Counted from the stretch's first letter, positions 36,659-47,199 are shown. The stretch is 64,000 nt of DNA from Mesorhizobium sp. PAMC28654 (GCF_020616515.1 NZ_CP085135.1:4774001-4838000); one strand, 5' to 3'. The notes: generated by a model from the sequence alone, not told the origin. Numbers and translations are program-made.

Positions 36659-37774
36659 ATGCCGATGAATAATGGCTTTCCTATCCCGGTCTCGGTGCTG
36701 ACCGGCTTTCTCGGCGCCGGCAAGACGACGCTGCTCAACCGGCTGCTCAAGGACCCGGCGCTGGTCGATACCGCTGTCATCATCAACGAATTCGGCGAGG
36801 TGGCGATCGACCATCTGCTGGTCGAACAGGCTTCCGACGGCATCATCCAGCTTTCGGATGGCTGTCTCTGCTGCACCGTGCGCGGCGAACTGGTCGACAC
36901 GCTGGCCGATCTCGTCGACCGGTTGCAGACCGGCCGCATCGCCCGTCTCGCCCGCGTCGTCGTCGAAACCACGGGACTGGCCGACCCGGCGCCGGTGCTG
37001 CAGTCGATCATGGCGCATCCGGCACTTGTCCAGGCGTTCCGGCTCGACGGCGTCATCACGCTGGTCGACGCCGTCAACGGCAATGCGACGCTCGACGCCC
37101 ATGTCGAGGCGGTCAAGCAGGTGGCCGTTGCCGACCGCATCGTCCTGACGAAAGCCGACCTGGCTGATGATCCCGGCGACGTCGAGGCCTTGCGGGCCAG
37201 GCTGCGGCAGCTCAATCCGGGCGCCGAGGTGCTCGATGCCGGCGATACAAAAACAGGCGTGGCGGCGCTGTTTGATTGCGGCCTCTACAATCCGGCGACC
37301 AAATCCGCCGATGTGCGGCGCTGGCTGGGTGAAGAAGCCCGCCACGATCACGACCACCATCCCGGGCATGATCATGCCCATGACCACGAGCATCACCATC
37401 ACCACGATTCCCGGGTGCGGTCCTATTCGCTGGTTCATGACGGACCGGTGCCGTTTTCAGCAATCGAGATGTTTCTCGACCTGCTGCGATCGGCGCATGG
37501 CGAGCGGTTGCTGCGGATGAAGGGTGTCATCGAATTGCGGGAAGACCCGATGCGGCCGCTCGTGATCCACGGCGTGCAGAAAATCCTGCATCCGCCGGTA
37601 CAACTGGCATCCTGGCCGGATGGTCAGCGCGGCACGCGGCTGGTGCTGATCACGCTGGACATGCCGGAAGACTATGTGCGCCGGCTGTTTGCCGCCTTCA
37701 CCAACCGGCCGTCGATCGATACGCCCGACCGCGCGGCGCTGGAAAATAATCCGCTGGCGATTGCCGGGCGTTGA
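36659..37774 (+). CDS. CobW/COG0523 family GTPase (metal chaperone)
   Basis: A 371-residue G3E GTPase. Walker A is GFLGAGKTT near the start, the metal site CxCC is GCLCC, and the guanine motif is TKAD. A His/Asp-rich insert near residues 227-248 (HDHDHHPGHDHAHDHEHHHH) suits binding of Zn2+ or Co2+, and the CobW C-terminal domain follows. Members deliver zinc or cobalt to client enzymes. It shares an operon with the carboxypeptidase, not with cob genes, so zinc homeostasis is as likely as cobalamin work. Confidence 0.92.
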   Translation: MPMNNGFPIPVSVLTGFLGAGKTTLLNRLLKDPALVDTAVIINEFGEVAIDHLLVEQASDGIIQLSDGCLCCTVRGELVDTLADLVDRLQTGRIARLARVVVETTGLADPAPVLQSIMAHPALVQAFRLDGVITLVDAVNGNATLDAHVEAVKQVAVADRIVLTKADLADDPGDVEALRARLRQLNPGAEVLDAGDTKTGVAALFDCGLYNPATKSADVRRWLGEEARHDHDHHPGHDHAHDHEHHHHHDSRVRSYSLVHDGPVPFSAIEMFLDLLRSAHGERLLRMKGVIELREDPMRPLVIHGVQKILHPPVQLASWPDGQRGTRLVLITLDMPEDYVRRLFAAFTNRPSIDTPDRAALENNPLAIAGR

Positions 37775-37777
37775 ACT

Positions 37778-38020
37778 CTACGATTGCTGGTCGCCGCGCT
37801 CTACCAGAAAGCGATGGCCGCCTGATACCGACGCCGTTTCGATCACTTGATGACCGCTGTCCGCACAAAAGGCGGGAATATCGATAACCGCGAGCGGATC
37901 GGTTGTTTCGAGCCACAGCCGGCTGCCCGGCCGCATCCCGGCAAGGCGCTTCTTCGCCTTGAGCACGGGCAAGGGGCAGTTCAGCCCCTTGAGATCGTAG
38001 ATGGCGGTATCCGCGGCCAA
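37778..38020 (-). CDS. TusA/SirA-like sulfur-carrier protein
   Basis: An 80-residue protein with the TusA-type N terminus YDLKGLNCPLPVLKAKKRL; the Cys in CPxP is the persulfide-carrying residue, followed by LWLETTDPLAVIDIPAFC. These proteins relay sulfur for tRNA thiolation or sulfur trafficking. It is convergent with the CobW-like gene (3 nt apart) and lies 8 nt downstream of the L,D-transpeptidase gene on the same strand. Confidence 0.9.
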   Translation of the reverse strand: MAADTAIYDLKGLNCPLPVLKAKKRLAGMRPGSRLWLETTDPLAVIDIPAFCADSGHQVIETASVSGGHRFLVERGDQQS

Positions 38021-38028
38021 GACGAACC

Positions 38029-39327
38029 TCAGCCGCCGAACATGCCGAGCAGCTTGTTCTTCAGCTTTGTCACCCGGCTCTCATCGGCACTCGCCGACTG
38101 CGCTTCGGCCTCTGGCGCGGCTTCGGAGGGAGCAGCGATCGTGGCGGTGGCGACGGGTGCTTCCTTGGCGGCCTTTGCCGCTTCCTTTTCAGCCAGGAGC
38201 TGCGCCTTGGCTGCTTGCTTGGCGGCCTTGGCTGCTTCTATCGCCGCAAGCTTCTCTTCGGCTGCCTTCTGCTTGGCGGCTTTTTCAGCTTCGAGCGCGG
38301 CCATCTTGCGGCCCTCCGGCGAATCGATTCGCCCCATGCGGGCCGTCTCGGTCACCGAACCGTCGGAATTGAGCGACGGTGGGTCGATCGGCACGCGCTC
38401 GCCGCGTGCCCGCTTCTTTGACCAGTCGGAAACGATGCTGGCTTCCTTGATGCCGGCGATGGTAGGCTTGGGCGGCGGGACACTCGCCTTGAGGGCGCCG
38501 TTGAAAGCCGCGTCGTAGGTGCTCATGTAGGAGTTGTAGGCGCTTTTCAGCGAATCCGGCTGCGTGGTTGCCGGGCAGGCACCGGTCGGGTTGAAAGTCT
38601 GGCCGTCGGCCGCGACCTGGTTGAAGACGTATTTCTTCTCGCAGACATCGACCTTCGGCGGCACCTTGGTAATTTCGAAATTGTCGTAGCCGACCTTCAG
38701 CATTTTCCAGAATTCGTAATTCGGGTCGTTGCGATAGCGCGCCATGTTGGCGGCGGTCATGCGGAACGGGAAGGCCTGGATCTGGAATTCGGTCTGGCCG
38801 CCCTGGAAGGCGTCGCGGCCGAAAGCGTAGATCTGTTCGATCTGCGCATCAGTCATCGAATAGCAGCCCGACGACGAACAGGCGCCGTGGACCATCAGGT
38901 TCTGACCCGTGCGGCCGTTGGCACTATCATAGTCGTTGGGAAAGCCTATGTTGAACGACAAATGGTAGTTCGAGCGCGGATTCATCTGCGACGGGCGGAC
39001 CGTGTAGAAACCCTCGGGCGCCTGACGGTCGCCCTCGGTGTATTTCGGCCCAAGCTTGCCCGACCATTTGCAAATGTCGTAGCTGGCGACCATGTCGTAA
39101 CGGCCGTTGGCCTTGGCCTTCCAGATTTCGAGCTTGCCCTCTTCCTTGAAGATGCGCGCCATCACCGAAGAGGTGCGGACCATGCCCTTGGCCCTCATGT
39201 CGGCCAGGATCTTGTCCGGCAGCGGCTTGTTGGCCTCCGGGGCGAAATTCTTCATGGAGGAATCGTTGCAGCCGGCGACACCGAGCGCGGCGATCAGGAT
39301 TCCGGTGCGGGCAAGCTTGGCAAGCAT
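38029..39327 (-). CDS. YafK-type L,D-transpeptidase lipoprotein
   Basis: A 432-residue murein L,D-transpeptidase-family protein. The lipobox LGVAGC puts the lipidated Cys near residue 20. The YkuD catalytic motif is HGACSSSGCYSM, with EGFYTV and PNDYDSANGRTG before it. The last about 110 residues form an Ala/Lys/Glu-rich coiled-coil-like tail (EAEKAAKQKAAEEKLAAIEA), unusual for YafK and perhaps a peptidoglycan spacer. YafK-like enzymes cross-link or detach wall-linked lipoproteins. Confidence 0.9.
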   Translation of the reverse strand: MLAKLARTGILIAALGVAGCNDSSMKNFAPEANKPLPDKILADMRAKGMVRTSSVMARIFKEEGKLEIWKAKANGRYDMVASYDICKWSGKLGPKYTEGDRQAPEGFYTVRPSQMNPRSNYHLSFNIGFPNDYDSANGRTGQNLMVHGACSSSGCYSMTDAQIEQIYAFGRDAFQGGQTEFQIQAFPFRMTAANMARYRNDPNYEFWKMLKVGYDNFEITKVPPKVDVCEKKYVFNQVAADGQTFNPTGACPATTQPDSLKSAYNSYMSTYDAAFNGALKASVPPPKPTIAGIKEASIVSDWSKKRARGERVPIDPPSLNSDGSVTETARMGRIDSPEGRKMAALEAEKAAKQKAAEEKLAAIEAAKAAKQAAKAQLLAEKEAAKAAKEAPVATATIAAPSEAAPEAEAQSASADESRVTKLKNKLLGMFGG

Positions 39328-39598
39328 GGGTATCGGTATCGTCTCTTCTCTGGCGCCAGGGTTTGCGAAAACCCGGCTGCTTCACTGAACATTAACGACC
39401 CTAAGCTCGTTAACCTTGAAAATTCCTTACCGCAAGCGCCAGCGTGTCCCCTCACGGCAATCTCATTGAGCCGAAGGCGGCGGCATTTTTGTGGCGAAAT
39501 TGGTGCGCGACGCCACATTGCAAGCGGCAGGCCGCGATGCGATCGGGCTTGCGCGTCACATTGTCGTATGGATGAGGTTCGAGCGTCGGGTGCGCGGC

Positions 39599-40549
39599 CT
39601 ACAGGCTGCGCCCCATCGCCAGGTATTTTTCGCGGCGCTGCTCGCGGAAATCCGTGTTGGCGCCGGAAAACTCCTTCATCGTCTTGGCGATGAGGTCGCC
39701 GGTGGCTGCAATCACTGTGTCAGCGCCCCGATGGGCGCCGCCGAGCGGCTCGGGAATGATGGCGTCGATGACCTTCAGTTCCAGGAGATCCTGCGCTGTG
39801 ATCTTCATGTTGGTCGCCGCATCCTTGGACCTGGTCGTGTCCCGCCACAGGATCGAGGCCGCACCTTCCGGCGAGATCACCGAATAGATGGCGTGTTCAA
39901 GCATGTAGACGCGGTTGGCGGTGGCAATCGCGATGGCGCCACCCGAACCGCCTTCGCCGATGACCACCGAGATCGACGGCACCCTTAGGCCGAGACAGGT
40001 CGAGGTTGAACGGGCGATGGCCTCCGCCTGTCCGCGCTCTTCGGCGTTGACACCGGGATAGGCGCCCGCCGTGTCAACCAGCGTCAGCAACGGGATATTG
40101 AAGCGGTCGGCCAGTTTCATCAGCCGCACCGCCTTGCGGTAACCCTCCGGGCGCACAGATCCGAAATTGTGCTTCAGGCGGCTGGTTGTGTCGGAGCCCT
40201 TCTCCTGCCCGATGATCGCCACCGGCTCGCCGCGGAAACGCGCGAAACCGCCGACGATCGCCTGGTCCTCGCCGAAATTGCGGTCGCCGGCCAGCGGCGT
40301 GAAATCGGTGAACAGCCCCTTGATGTAATCGACGCAGTGCGGCCGGTCGGGATGGCGCGCCACCTGCACCTTCTGCCACGGCGTCAGCGCCTTGTAGGCG
40401 TCGCGCAGCGCATCGCGCGAACGCTTCTCGAGACGGCTGATCTCGTCGCCGACATCGACGGCCTCGCCATTCTCGGCAAGCTTCTTCAGCTCGAGGATCT
40501 TGCCCTCAAGGTCCTGAACCGGTTTTTCGAAATCGAGGTAATTGTACAT
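39599..40549 (-). CDS. accA: Acetyl-CoA carboxylase carboxyltransferase subunit alpha
   Basis: A 316-residue AccA, the usual length. It forms the alpha2beta2 carboxyltransferase that moves CO2 from biotin to acetyl-CoA, the first step of fatty-acid synthesis. Characteristic stretches are [50 protein letters not shown] and [20 protein letters not shown]. The start is the ATG at 40549 because the conserved N terminus begins there; a frame extension upstream adds ten non-family residues. Confidence 0.97.
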   Translation of the reverse strand: MYNYLDFEKPVQDLEGKILELKKLAENGEAVDVGDEISRLEKRSRDALRDAYKALTPWQKVQVARHPDRPHCVDYIKGLFTDFTPLAGDRNFGEDQAIVGGFARFRGEPVAIIGQEKGSDTTSRLKHNFGSVRPEGYRKAVRLMKLADRFNIPLLTLVDTAGAYPGVNAEERGQAEAIARSTSTCLGLRVPSISVVIGEGGSGGAIAIATANRVYMLEHAIYSVISPEGAASILWRDTTRSKDAATNMKITAQDLLELKVIDAIIPEPLGGAHRGADTVIAATGDLIAKTMKEFSGANTDFREQRREKYLAMGRSL

Positions 40550-40649
40550 TCTTGAGCGGACCGATACGCCGGAAGTCAATGGGATTGTAGGAACCTGAAA
40601 CTGGTGGTTCCGAGCGGTGGAACGTCGCCCTCACATAGCGATATGAGGT

Positions 40650-41567
40650 CTAGTCGGCAAGCGGATGATGATCGTTGACCAACCGCACCAGCCGTTCCTC
40701 CAGCACATGGGTGTAAATCTGGGTGGTTGAAATGTCGGCGTGGCCCAGCAGTTGCTGTACGGCGCGCAGGTCGGCGCCGTTCTGCAGGAGATGGCTGGCA
40801 AAGGCATGGCGCAGCACGTGCGGCGATATCTTGGCGGCCGCGATACCGGCCCTGGCGGCCAGCCCTTTCAGGTCGCGGGCGAAGACCTGGCGCGAGAGAA
40901 AGCCGCTGTCGGACGCGGCCGGAAACAGAAACGCGCTGTTGGCGAAGGCCGGGACCGTGGCACGGGCGGTGAGCCATGCCCGCATCGCGACGCGCGCCTT
41001 GACCGAGAGCGGCACCATGCGCTCCTTGTCGCCCTTGCCGCGCACCATGAAGAAGCGATCGTCGCGTTGCGCCACCGTCACCGGCAGGCCGACCAGCTCG
41101 GAAACGCGCAGGCCCGTGGCATAGAGCACTTCGACCAGCGCGTGCAGGCGCAAGGCCGCCAGGCTGTCGCTGTTGCTCGATGAGGCGTCGCCGGCCTCGG
41201 TCGCGGCACGGTCGATGAGCCGGCCGGTATCCGCCTCGCTCATCGTCTTTGGCAGTGGCCGACCCTTTTTCGGGCTGTCCAGCGTGCCGGTCGGATCGTC
41301 GCCGCGCAGGCCCTCGGCATAGAGGAACTTGAAGAATTGCCGGATCGCCGACAGTTTGCGTGCCTGCGAGGTGGCGGCGAAGCCGCGCGCGGCGATGTCG
41401 TCTAGATAGGCGCGGATATCGGCGGGGGCGGCGCCCGCGAGCCCGCCCTTGATCTCCTGCGAAGCGTCTTCGAGATCGCGGCGATAGGAGGAAAGCGTAT
41501 TTTCGGCAGCGCCCCGCTCGGCGCTCATCATTTCCAGGAAGGCCTCGATGCGGGCGGCGCTGTTCAT
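40650..41567 (-). CDS. xerD: Site-specific tyrosine recombinase XerD
   Basis: A 305-residue Xer recombinase that resolves chromosome dimers at dif with XerC. SAM-like N-terminal domain ([19 protein letters not shown]), then catalytic residues: Arg in [27 protein letters not shown] (His-x-x-Arg) and [15 protein letters not shown] with the nucleophile Tyr. It resembles XerD more than the XerC paralog in length and neighbourhood (aroK/aroB on the other side is the conserved rhizobial arrangement). Confidence 0.94.
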   Translation of the reverse strand: MNSAARIEAFLEMMSAERGAAENTLSSYRRDLEDASQEIKGGLAGAAPADIRAYLDDIAARGFAATSQARKLSAIRQFFKFLYAEGLRGDDPTGTLDSPKKGRPLPKTMSEADTGRLIDRAATEAGDASSSNSDSLAALRLHALVEVLYATGLRVSELVGLPVTVAQRDDRFFMVRGKGDKERMVPLSVKARVAMRAWLTARATVPAFANSAFLFPAASDSGFLSRQVFARDLKGLAARAGIAAAKISPHVLRHAFASHLLQNGADLRAVQQLLGHADISTTQIYTHVLEERLVRLVNDHHPLAD

Positions 41568-41589
41568 TCTTCGGATCAGCTTTTCTTTG

Positions 41590-41742
41590 TCAGCTTTTCT
41601 TGGGGTTCAGCTTTTCCGGCGGGATGCGCACGCTCATTTCCGCCTTTTTGGGCTCGACGAACATGGCCAGCGCGAACATCGTGCCATAGGCAATGCCGGC
41701 CAAAATCGCTGTTATCACGACAAAGCGGAACAGTGTCGGCAT
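41590..41742 (-). CDS. Small conserved-type membrane protein
   Basis: A 50-residue protein with one N-terminal membrane helix ([21 protein letters not shown]) and a short charged C terminus ending in [10 protein letters not shown]. The frame extends further upstream, but only this ATG (41742) gives a sensible signal-anchor. A small ORF at this place between xerD and aroK is common in rhizobia. Function is unknown. Confidence 0.7.
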   Translation of the reverse strand: MPTLFRFVVITAILAGIAYGTMFALAMFVEPKKAEMSVRIPPEKLNPKKS

Positions 41743-41889
41743 GAATTCTCGCCCGTCTTCTTGTTCTGTGTTTCCAAACCCTGTGCCCTTATGGGACGCC
41801 ATTCCGGCCAATTCAAGGACGAAGCGTGGCCAGCACGACGCTTGACGCAAACAGGCTTTTGATGTCGATACGCCGGCAAAGAGGGCCGT

Positions 41890-42501
41890 ATGAACGCGCA
41901 ACCAGCAAATCCTCCTGGCGAGAGCCATGCCGCGCTGCTCGGCCGGCTGGGCAACCGTTCCATCGTCTTCGTCGGCCTGATGGGCGCTGGCAAGACCGCG
42001 ATCGGCCGCAAGGTGGCGACGATGCTGTCGCTGCCCTTCATCGACAGCGACCAGGAGATCGAAAGCGTCTCGCGCATGACCGTCCCGGAGCTGTTCGAGC
42101 GCTATGGCGAAACCGAGTTCCGGGCGCTGGAGCAACGGGTCATCCTGCGGGTGCTGGAGAACGGCCCGCAGGTGCTGTCGACCGGCGGCGGTGCCTTCAT
42201 GAACGCTCAGACGCGGGAGGCGATTGCCGGCCATGGCATCTCGGTGTGGCTGAAGGCGGAGCTCGATCTTCTGATGGAACGGGTTTCCAAGAAGCAGAAC
42301 CGGCCGCTGTTGAAAAGCGCCGATCCTCGTGCCGTGCTGGAGCGGCTGATGGCTGAGCGCTATCCAGTCTATGCAACAGCCGATGTCACCGTGCCGACCC
42401 GCGACGACCGCAAGGAGGTCATCGCGGCCGAGGTCACGAACGCGCTGTGCGGCCACCTTGGCGTTGCCGAAACCGCAACGACTGGTGAGGTGGAGTCATG
42501 A
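41890..42501 (+). CDS. aroK: Shikimate kinase
   Basis: A 203-residue kinase that phosphorylates shikimate in the chorismate pathway. P-loop [12 protein letters not shown]; shikimate-binding DSDQEIE and [18 protein letters not shown]; and the lid region [17 protein letters not shown]. It carries an N-terminal extension of about 20 residues relative to E. coli AroK, as in other rhizobia. Its stop overlaps aroB by 4 nt (ATGA), so the two are coupled. Confidence 0.96.
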   Translation: MNAQPANPPGESHAALLGRLGNRSIVFVGLMGAGKTAIGRKVATMLSLPFIDSDQEIESVSRMTVPELFERYGETEFRALEQRVILRVLENGPQVLSTGGGAFMNAQTREAIAGHGISVWLKAELDLLMERVSKKQNRPLLKSADPRAVLERLMAERYPVYATADVTVPTRDDRKEVIAAEVTNALCGHLGVAETATTGEVES

Positions 42502-43646
42502 GTGAAGTCGCGCCAGTCGTCGTAGAGGTCGGGCTCGGCGATAGGGCCTATGACATATTGATCGGCTCCGGCCTGCTGTCGCGCGCCGGGAGCGAGATCG
42601 CGCGCCGTCTTCCGGGCACGCGCGCGGCTGTCGTCACCGACGACAATGTCGCCGCCGCGCATCTCGAGACATTGAAGGCCGGGCTCGCGACGGGCGGCAT
42701 TCAGCCGGCGGTGATCACGATGCCGCCCGGCGAGAAGACCAAGAGCTTTGCCCATCTTGAAGAGGTGGTGGACGGCGTTCTGGCAGCGAAGCTGGAGCGC
42801 GGAGATGTCGTCATCGCGCTGGGCGGCGGCGTCATCGGCGATCTCACCGGCTTTGCCACCGGCATCGTGCGCCGGGGCATGAATTTCGTGCAGATACCGA
42901 CCTCGCTGCTGGCACAGGTCGATTCCTCGGTCGGCGGCAAGACCGGCATCAACAGCCCGCGCGGCAAGAATCTGGTCGGCGTCTTCCTCCAGCCCAAGCT
43001 GGTGCTCGCCGACACGGACGTGCTCGACACGTTGCCGATCCGCGAATTCCGCGCCGGCTATGCCGAGCTTGCCAAATACGGGCTTATCGACCGTCCCGAT
43101 TTCTTCGCCTGGTTGGAGCAGAACTGGTCAAAAGTGTTCGCCGGCGGGCCGGAGCGGGTCGAAGCCATCGCCGAGGCCTGCCGCGCCAAGGCCGATGTCG
43201 TCGCGCGCGACGAGTTCGAGACCGGCGACCGCGCCCTGCTCAATCTTGGCCATACCTTTGGCCATGCATTGGAGGCGGCCACGCAATATGACGGCGCCCG
43301 CCTCGTCCATGGCGAGGGCGTCGCCATCGGCATGGCGCTGGCACATCGGTTTTCGTCACGGCTCAACCTGGCCAGTCCCGACGACGCGGCGCGGGTCGAG
43401 GCGCATCTGCGCACCGTTGGCCTGCCCTGGCGCATGGCCGATATTCCCGGCGAGTTGCCGGACGCCGAGGCGCTGCTGTCCTTCATCACCCAGGACAAGA
43501 AGGTGTCGCGCGGCGCGCTGACCTTCATCCTGACGCGCGGCATCGGCCAGTCCTTCATCGCCAAGGATGTGCCGGCTTCGGAAGTGCTGTCGTTCCTGAA
43601 AGAGAACCATCCGGGCCAGCAGGGAACCCGTCGGGGGCAGGGATGA
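42498..43646 (+). CDS. aroB: 3-Dehydroquinate synthase
   Basis: A 382-residue AroB converting DAHP to 3-dehydroquinate with NAD and a divalent metal. Motifs: [49 protein letters not shown] and the metal ligands in [12 protein letters not shown] and HGEGVAIGM. Translationally coupled to aroK and overlapping the next gene by 4 nt. Confidence 0.97.
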   Translation: MSEVAPVVVEVGLGDRAYDILIGSGLLSRAGSEIARRLPGTRAAVVTDDNVAAAHLETLKAGLATGGIQPAVITMPPGEKTKSFAHLEEVVDGVLAAKLERGDVVIALGGGVIGDLTGFATGIVRRGMNFVQIPTSLLAQVDSSVGGKTGINSPRGKNLVGVFLQPKLVLADTDVLDTLPIREFRAGYAELAKYGLIDRPDFFAWLEQNWSKVFAGGPERVEAIAEACRAKADVVARDEFETGDRALLNLGHTFGHALEAATQYDGARLVHGEGVAIGMALAHRFSSRLNLASPDDAARVEAHLRTVGLPWRMADIPGELPDAEALLSFITQDKKVSRGALTFILTRGIGQSFIAKDVPASEVLSFLKENHPGQQGTRRGQG

Positions 43647-44530
43647 ACGAGACCGGCTGGATCGTGGTTGCTGTCCTTGCCGGCCTTCTATTGTTGGCCC
43701 TCATCTTTCGCGCGCGACTGCTTGCCATGTTCGGCTATGAGCTCACGCGCATCGAGCCACAGCGTTCGACCCAGGACGAACTGCGCGGAGCGGTCGACGA
43801 TTTCCGCCGTGACGGCCAGGTGGTCCGGGAAGACCGCGACCGTGTCGGCGGCCTGTTCGACCTCGCCGAGCTCGAAGTGTCTGATATCATGGTCCATCGC
43901 ACCAACATGCGCTCGGTCAATGCCGACAATCCGCCGGAAGCCGTGGTGCGCGAAATCCTGCAAAGCCCGCACACCCGCATGCCCTTGTGGAAAGGCTCGC
44001 TCGACAACATCGTCGGCGTGCTGCACGCCAAGGACCTGCTGCGGGCACTGAACGATGTCGGCAACGACTTTTCCCGGATCGATGTGATGAAGATCGCCTC
44101 GAAACCCTGGTTCGTGCCCGACACCACGACCTTGCAGGAGCAGCTCAACGCCTTCCTGCGCCGCAAGGCGCATTTCGCAGTCGTCGTCGACGAATATGGC
44201 GAGGTCGAAGGGCTGGTGACGCTGGAGGACATTATCGAGGAGATCGTCGGCGAGATCGCCGACGAGCATGATGTCGACATCCAGGGCGTCAAGCAGGAGG
44301 CGGACGGCTCGGTCGTCGTCGATGGCACGGTGCCGATCCGCGACCTCAACCGGGCGCTCGACTGGAACCTGCCGGACGAGGAAGCCACGACCATCGCCGG
44401 CCTCGTCATCCACGAAACGCAGTCGATCCCGGACGAGAAACAGGCTTTTACGTTCCACGGCAAGCGCTTCATCGTCATGAAGCGCGACAAGAATCGCATC
44501 GCCAGGCTGAGGATCAGGCCGGTCGTATAA
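43643..44530 (+). CDS. CBS/CorC_HlyC-domain protein lacking the DUF21 membrane domain
   Basis: A 295-residue protein, shorter than the about 430 residues usual for the HlyC/CorC (CNNM-like) gene found after aroB in rhizobia. One membrane helix ([17 protein letters not shown]) leads within about 40 residues into [20 protein letters not shown], the start of the CBS pair (about 75-205), followed by a CorC_HlyC domain ([26 protein letters not shown]). The four-helix DUF21 transport domain seems to be missing, which would leave a regulatory protein rather than a transporter. It overlaps aroB by 4 nt. Confidence 0.85.
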   Translation: MNETGWIVVAVLAGLLLLALIFRARLLAMFGYELTRIEPQRSTQDELRGAVDDFRRDGQVVREDRDRVGGLFDLAELEVSDIMVHRTNMRSVNADNPPEAVVREILQSPHTRMPLWKGSLDNIVGVLHAKDLLRALNDVGNDFSRIDVMKIASKPWFVPDTTTLQEQLNAFLRRKAHFAVVVDEYGEVEGLVTLEDIIEEIVGEIADEHDVDIQGVKQEADGSVVVDGTVPIRDLNRALDWNLPDEEATTIAGLVIHETQSIPDEKQAFTFHGKRFIVMKRDKNRIARLRIRPVV

Positions 44531-44619
44531 GTGACGCTGGCGAGTACGTTACGGATCATTCATTGGAACTTCGCGGCGCCAAGGTGCATTTTCACCGAGG
44601 GCATGGCCAGGAGACGACG

Positions 44620-45426
44620 ATGATCGACAGGCGAACGCTGCTTTTGGCTTCGATGACGATGCTGCTGCCGGTTGGGGCGTTCGCGGCCCTGGGCAATCCG
44701 TCTCCGACGCCACAGACCTTCGACTATGGGCCGGCAAAGCTCGACATCTATGCGCCCGATGGCGCGCGCGGCCTGCCTGTGGTGTTTTTCGTCCATGGCG
44801 GCGCCTGGGAATTCGGCAAGCGCTCGCAAGTTCATGACAAGCCAACCTTCCTGCTCGCCAACGGCTTTTGCTTCGTGTCGATCGACTACCGCATGCTGCC
44901 GGACGCCGATGTGGCGACCCAGGCTGGCGATGTCGAAAAGGCCTATGCCTATGTGCGGGCCAACATTGCCGGGCATGGCGGCGATCCGAACCGCATCGTG
45001 GCGATGGGCCATTCGGCCGGGTGTCATCTCATTGCATTGACCGGAATGCGCGGCGGCCTGCCCGGCGTCGCGGGGCTGCTTCTCGATGACACAAGGGCCT
45101 ATGATCTCGCGGCACTTGCCAAGAATGGCGGCATGGTGCGGGCCTATGCGCGTGTCTTCTCCGATCCGGCGCAATGGGCCGCACTTTCGCCGGCGACTTA
45201 TGTCGACGGGAGCAAGCATCCGCCGACCTTCATCGCCTATTCGGGCGCGTCGGGGCGCGGCGAAGACTCCAGGGCTTTCGCGGATCGCTTGAAGGCCACG
45301 GGCACCAAGGTGACGCTGTTCGATGGCAGCGCCTATACCCACATGTCGATCAACAGTGATTTCGGCAAGGACGGCGACGCGCTGACGGCCGCCGCTCTGG
45401 CGTTCCTGAAATCGACGGTGGGGTGA
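44620..45426 (+). CDS. Secreted alpha/beta hydrolase (BD-FAE/esterase-like)
   Basis: A 268-residue hydrolase. From the ATG at 44620 (AGGAG 9 nt upstream) a signal peptide (LLLASMTMLLPVGAFA) is followed by the oxyanion motif HGGAWEFG and the nucleophile elbow GHSAGCH; the His is likely in YTHMSIN. It groups with carboxylesterases of the Aes/feruloyl-esterase type. The substrate is unknown. The frame also opens 57 nt earlier, but that would put a charged stretch before the signal peptide. Confidence 0.88.
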   Translation: MIDRRTLLLASMTMLLPVGAFAALGNPSPTPQTFDYGPAKLDIYAPDGARGLPVVFFVHGGAWEFGKRSQVHDKPTFLLANGFCFVSIDYRMLPDADVATQAGDVEKAYAYVRANIAGHGGDPNRIVAMGHSAGCHLIALTGMRGGLPGVAGLLLDDTRAYDLAALAKNGGMVRAYARVFSDPAQWAALSPATYVDGSKHPPTFIAYSGASGRGEDSRAFADRLKATGTKVTLFDGSAYTHMSINSDFGKDGDALTAAALAFLKSTVG

Positions 45427-45542
45427 TCCGCGAGTCTTCCATCGATGCACAGGTGTCGCGGAACTGGATCAGACCAAAAATGCCGGCGGGATATTGCTGT
45501 ACGGGCATGTGCGGGTGCAATTGCTCCATCTGTTTGTTTGAC

Positions 45543-45586
45543 GCAATTCTGGACGGAAAACCGCTTCACACTTGTCCTGGAATTGC
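45543..45586. repeat. Half copy of the palindromic intergenic repeat
   Basis: GCAATTCTGGACGGAAAACC with a downstream complementary GGAATTGC (45579-45586). It matches the second palindrome of the unit at 51434-51477 with a few changes and lacks the first palindrome. It lies in the leader of the ThDP-enzyme gene. Confidence 0.75.
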
Positions 45587-45614
45587 TCCTGATCGTCGAC
45601 GGGAGAGAGTTTTC

Positions 45615-47168
45615 ATGAATGGTGCCGATGTCCTGTGTGACGTGCTTCTGGCGAACGATGTGAATGTCTGCTTCGCCAACCCCGGTACTTCGGAAATGCA
45701 TTTTGTCGCGGCGCTTGACCGCAAGCCGGAGATGCGTTGCGTGCTCGGTCTGTTCGAGGGCGTGGTGACCGGTGCGGCCGATGGTTATGCGCGCATGACC
45801 GACCGTCCCGCCGCGACGCTGCTGCATACCGGTCCGGGCCTGGCCAATGGTCTCGCCAACATGCACAATGCCCGGCGCGCCCGTAGCCCGATGATCAACA
45901 TCGTCGGCGACCATGCGTCCTACCATTTGCCGCTCGATGCCCCGCTCACCAGCGATATCGAGGGCCTCGCGGCGCCGATGTCGAACTGGGTCGGCCGCGT
46001 CAAAGGTCCAGACGATGTCGGACCGGCTGCCCAAGCCGCCTTCCGTGCTTCGCTCACGCCGCCGAGCGTTGCGACGCTGATCCTGCCCGCGGACGCCGCC
46101 TGGGGCGGGGCCAAACCCGTCTCATCTGCCAAGGTCGTCCTGTCACCGCCGCCAGCCGTCGACATGGACGTTGTGCGAAAGGTCGCCGATGCCATCCGCG
46201 CCGCCCCTGGCCGTGTCGGCATGATCGTTCGCGGCCGCGCGGCGCGGGCCGATGCGCTTGAAATCGCCGGCCAGATATCGGCAGCCGGTGACGTCCGTCT
46301 GTTCAGCGAAGTCCTGATCGCGCGCATGCAACGTGGCCGCGGGCGCGTGGCGCCGACCCGCATCCCTTATCCGGTCGATGCCGCGATAGCGGTGCTCAGG
46401 GATATCGACGTTCTGGTGCTGGTCGGGGCAAAGGAGCCGGTTGCCTTTTTTGCTTATCCCGGAAAGCCAGGCCGGCTCGTCCGCGAGGGCTGCCAGGTGC
46501 TGACGCTGGCCGCCCATGGCGAGGACCTGCATGCGGCGCTGGCAGCGCTTCGCGACGAGCTTGGTGTGAAGCCGTCGCAACAGACGGTGTTCGCTACCGC
46601 CTTTCCTGACGAAGCAACGCCGAGCGGTAAGCTGACGGACGATGCCATCGCGTTGTCGGTGGCGCGAAAGCTTCCCGCGGAAGCGATCGTCTGTGATGAA
46701 GCTGTGACCTCGGCGCGGCGTTTCTTCGCCCTGTCCGCCTTTGCCGCGCCGCATGACTACATGATGGGCACGGGCGGATCGATCGGCGGTGGCATCCCGA
46801 TGGCGACCGGAGCGGCGGTCGCCTGTCCCCATCGCAAGGTGATCAATCTCGAAGCCGACGGCAGCGGCATGTACACCGTGCAGGGACTGTGGACGCAGGC
46901 ACGGGAAAATCTCGACGTGGTGACGATTATCTTTTCCAACCGGACCTACGCGATCCTGCATGGCGAGATGCGCAATGTCGGCGTGAATGCGATCGGCGAG
47001 AATGCCAGGCGGATGCTCGACCTCGACCATCCCGCGCTGGACTGGGTTTCCCTGGCCAAAGGCATGGGCGTGGAAGCGGCCCGCGCCGATACCTGTGAGC
47101 GCTTTGACGCACTGCTGGACAGCGCCCTGTCCAGGCGTGGGCCGTTTCTCATCGAAGCGGTGATCTGA
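45615..47168 (+). CDS. ThDP-dependent enzyme, acetolactate synthase-like
   Basis: A 517-residue thiamine-diphosphate enzyme. The activating Glu is in FEGVVTGAADGYARM; the ThDP/Mg motif is EADGSGMY to IIFSNRTY. It resembles the acetolactate synthase large-subunit-like and benzoylformate decarboxylase branch (about 515-520 residues) rather than IlvB (about 570-590). No ilvN is nearby, so a decarboxylase or ligase of unknown 2-oxoacid is likely. The start is ATG 45615 after GGGAGAG; a long upstream extension crosses the repeat and is rejected. Confidence 0.88.
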   Translation: MNGADVLCDVLLANDVNVCFANPGTSEMHFVAALDRKPEMRCVLGLFEGVVTGAADGYARMTDRPAATLLHTGPGLANGLANMHNARRARSPMINIVGDHASYHLPLDAPLTSDIEGLAAPMSNWVGRVKGPDDVGPAAQAAFRASLTPPSVATLILPADAAWGGAKPVSSAKVVLSPPPAVDMDVVRKVADAIRAAPGRVGMIVRGRAARADALEIAGQISAAGDVRLFSEVLIARMQRGRGRVAPTRIPYPVDAAIAVLRDIDVLVLVGAKEPVAFFAYPGKPGRLVREGCQVLTLAAHGEDLHAALAALRDELGVKPSQQTVFATAFPDEATPSGKLTDDAIALSVARKLPAEAIVCDEAVTSARRFFALSAFAAPHDYMMGTGGSIGGGIPMATGAAVACPHRKVINLEADGSGMYTVQGLWTQARENLDVVTIIFSNRTYAILHGEMRNVGVNAIGENARRMLDLDHPALDWVSLAKGMGVEAARADTCERFDALLDSALSRRGPFLIEAVI

Positions 47169-47199
47169 CAGGCTTCGGCAGCCGGCGGTGGGCTTGAAT

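Noticed and set aside
35506..37215. 569-residue ORF on the minus strand
   Set aside because: Antisense to the carboxypeptidase and CobW-type genes; the product is Arg/His-rich without domains.
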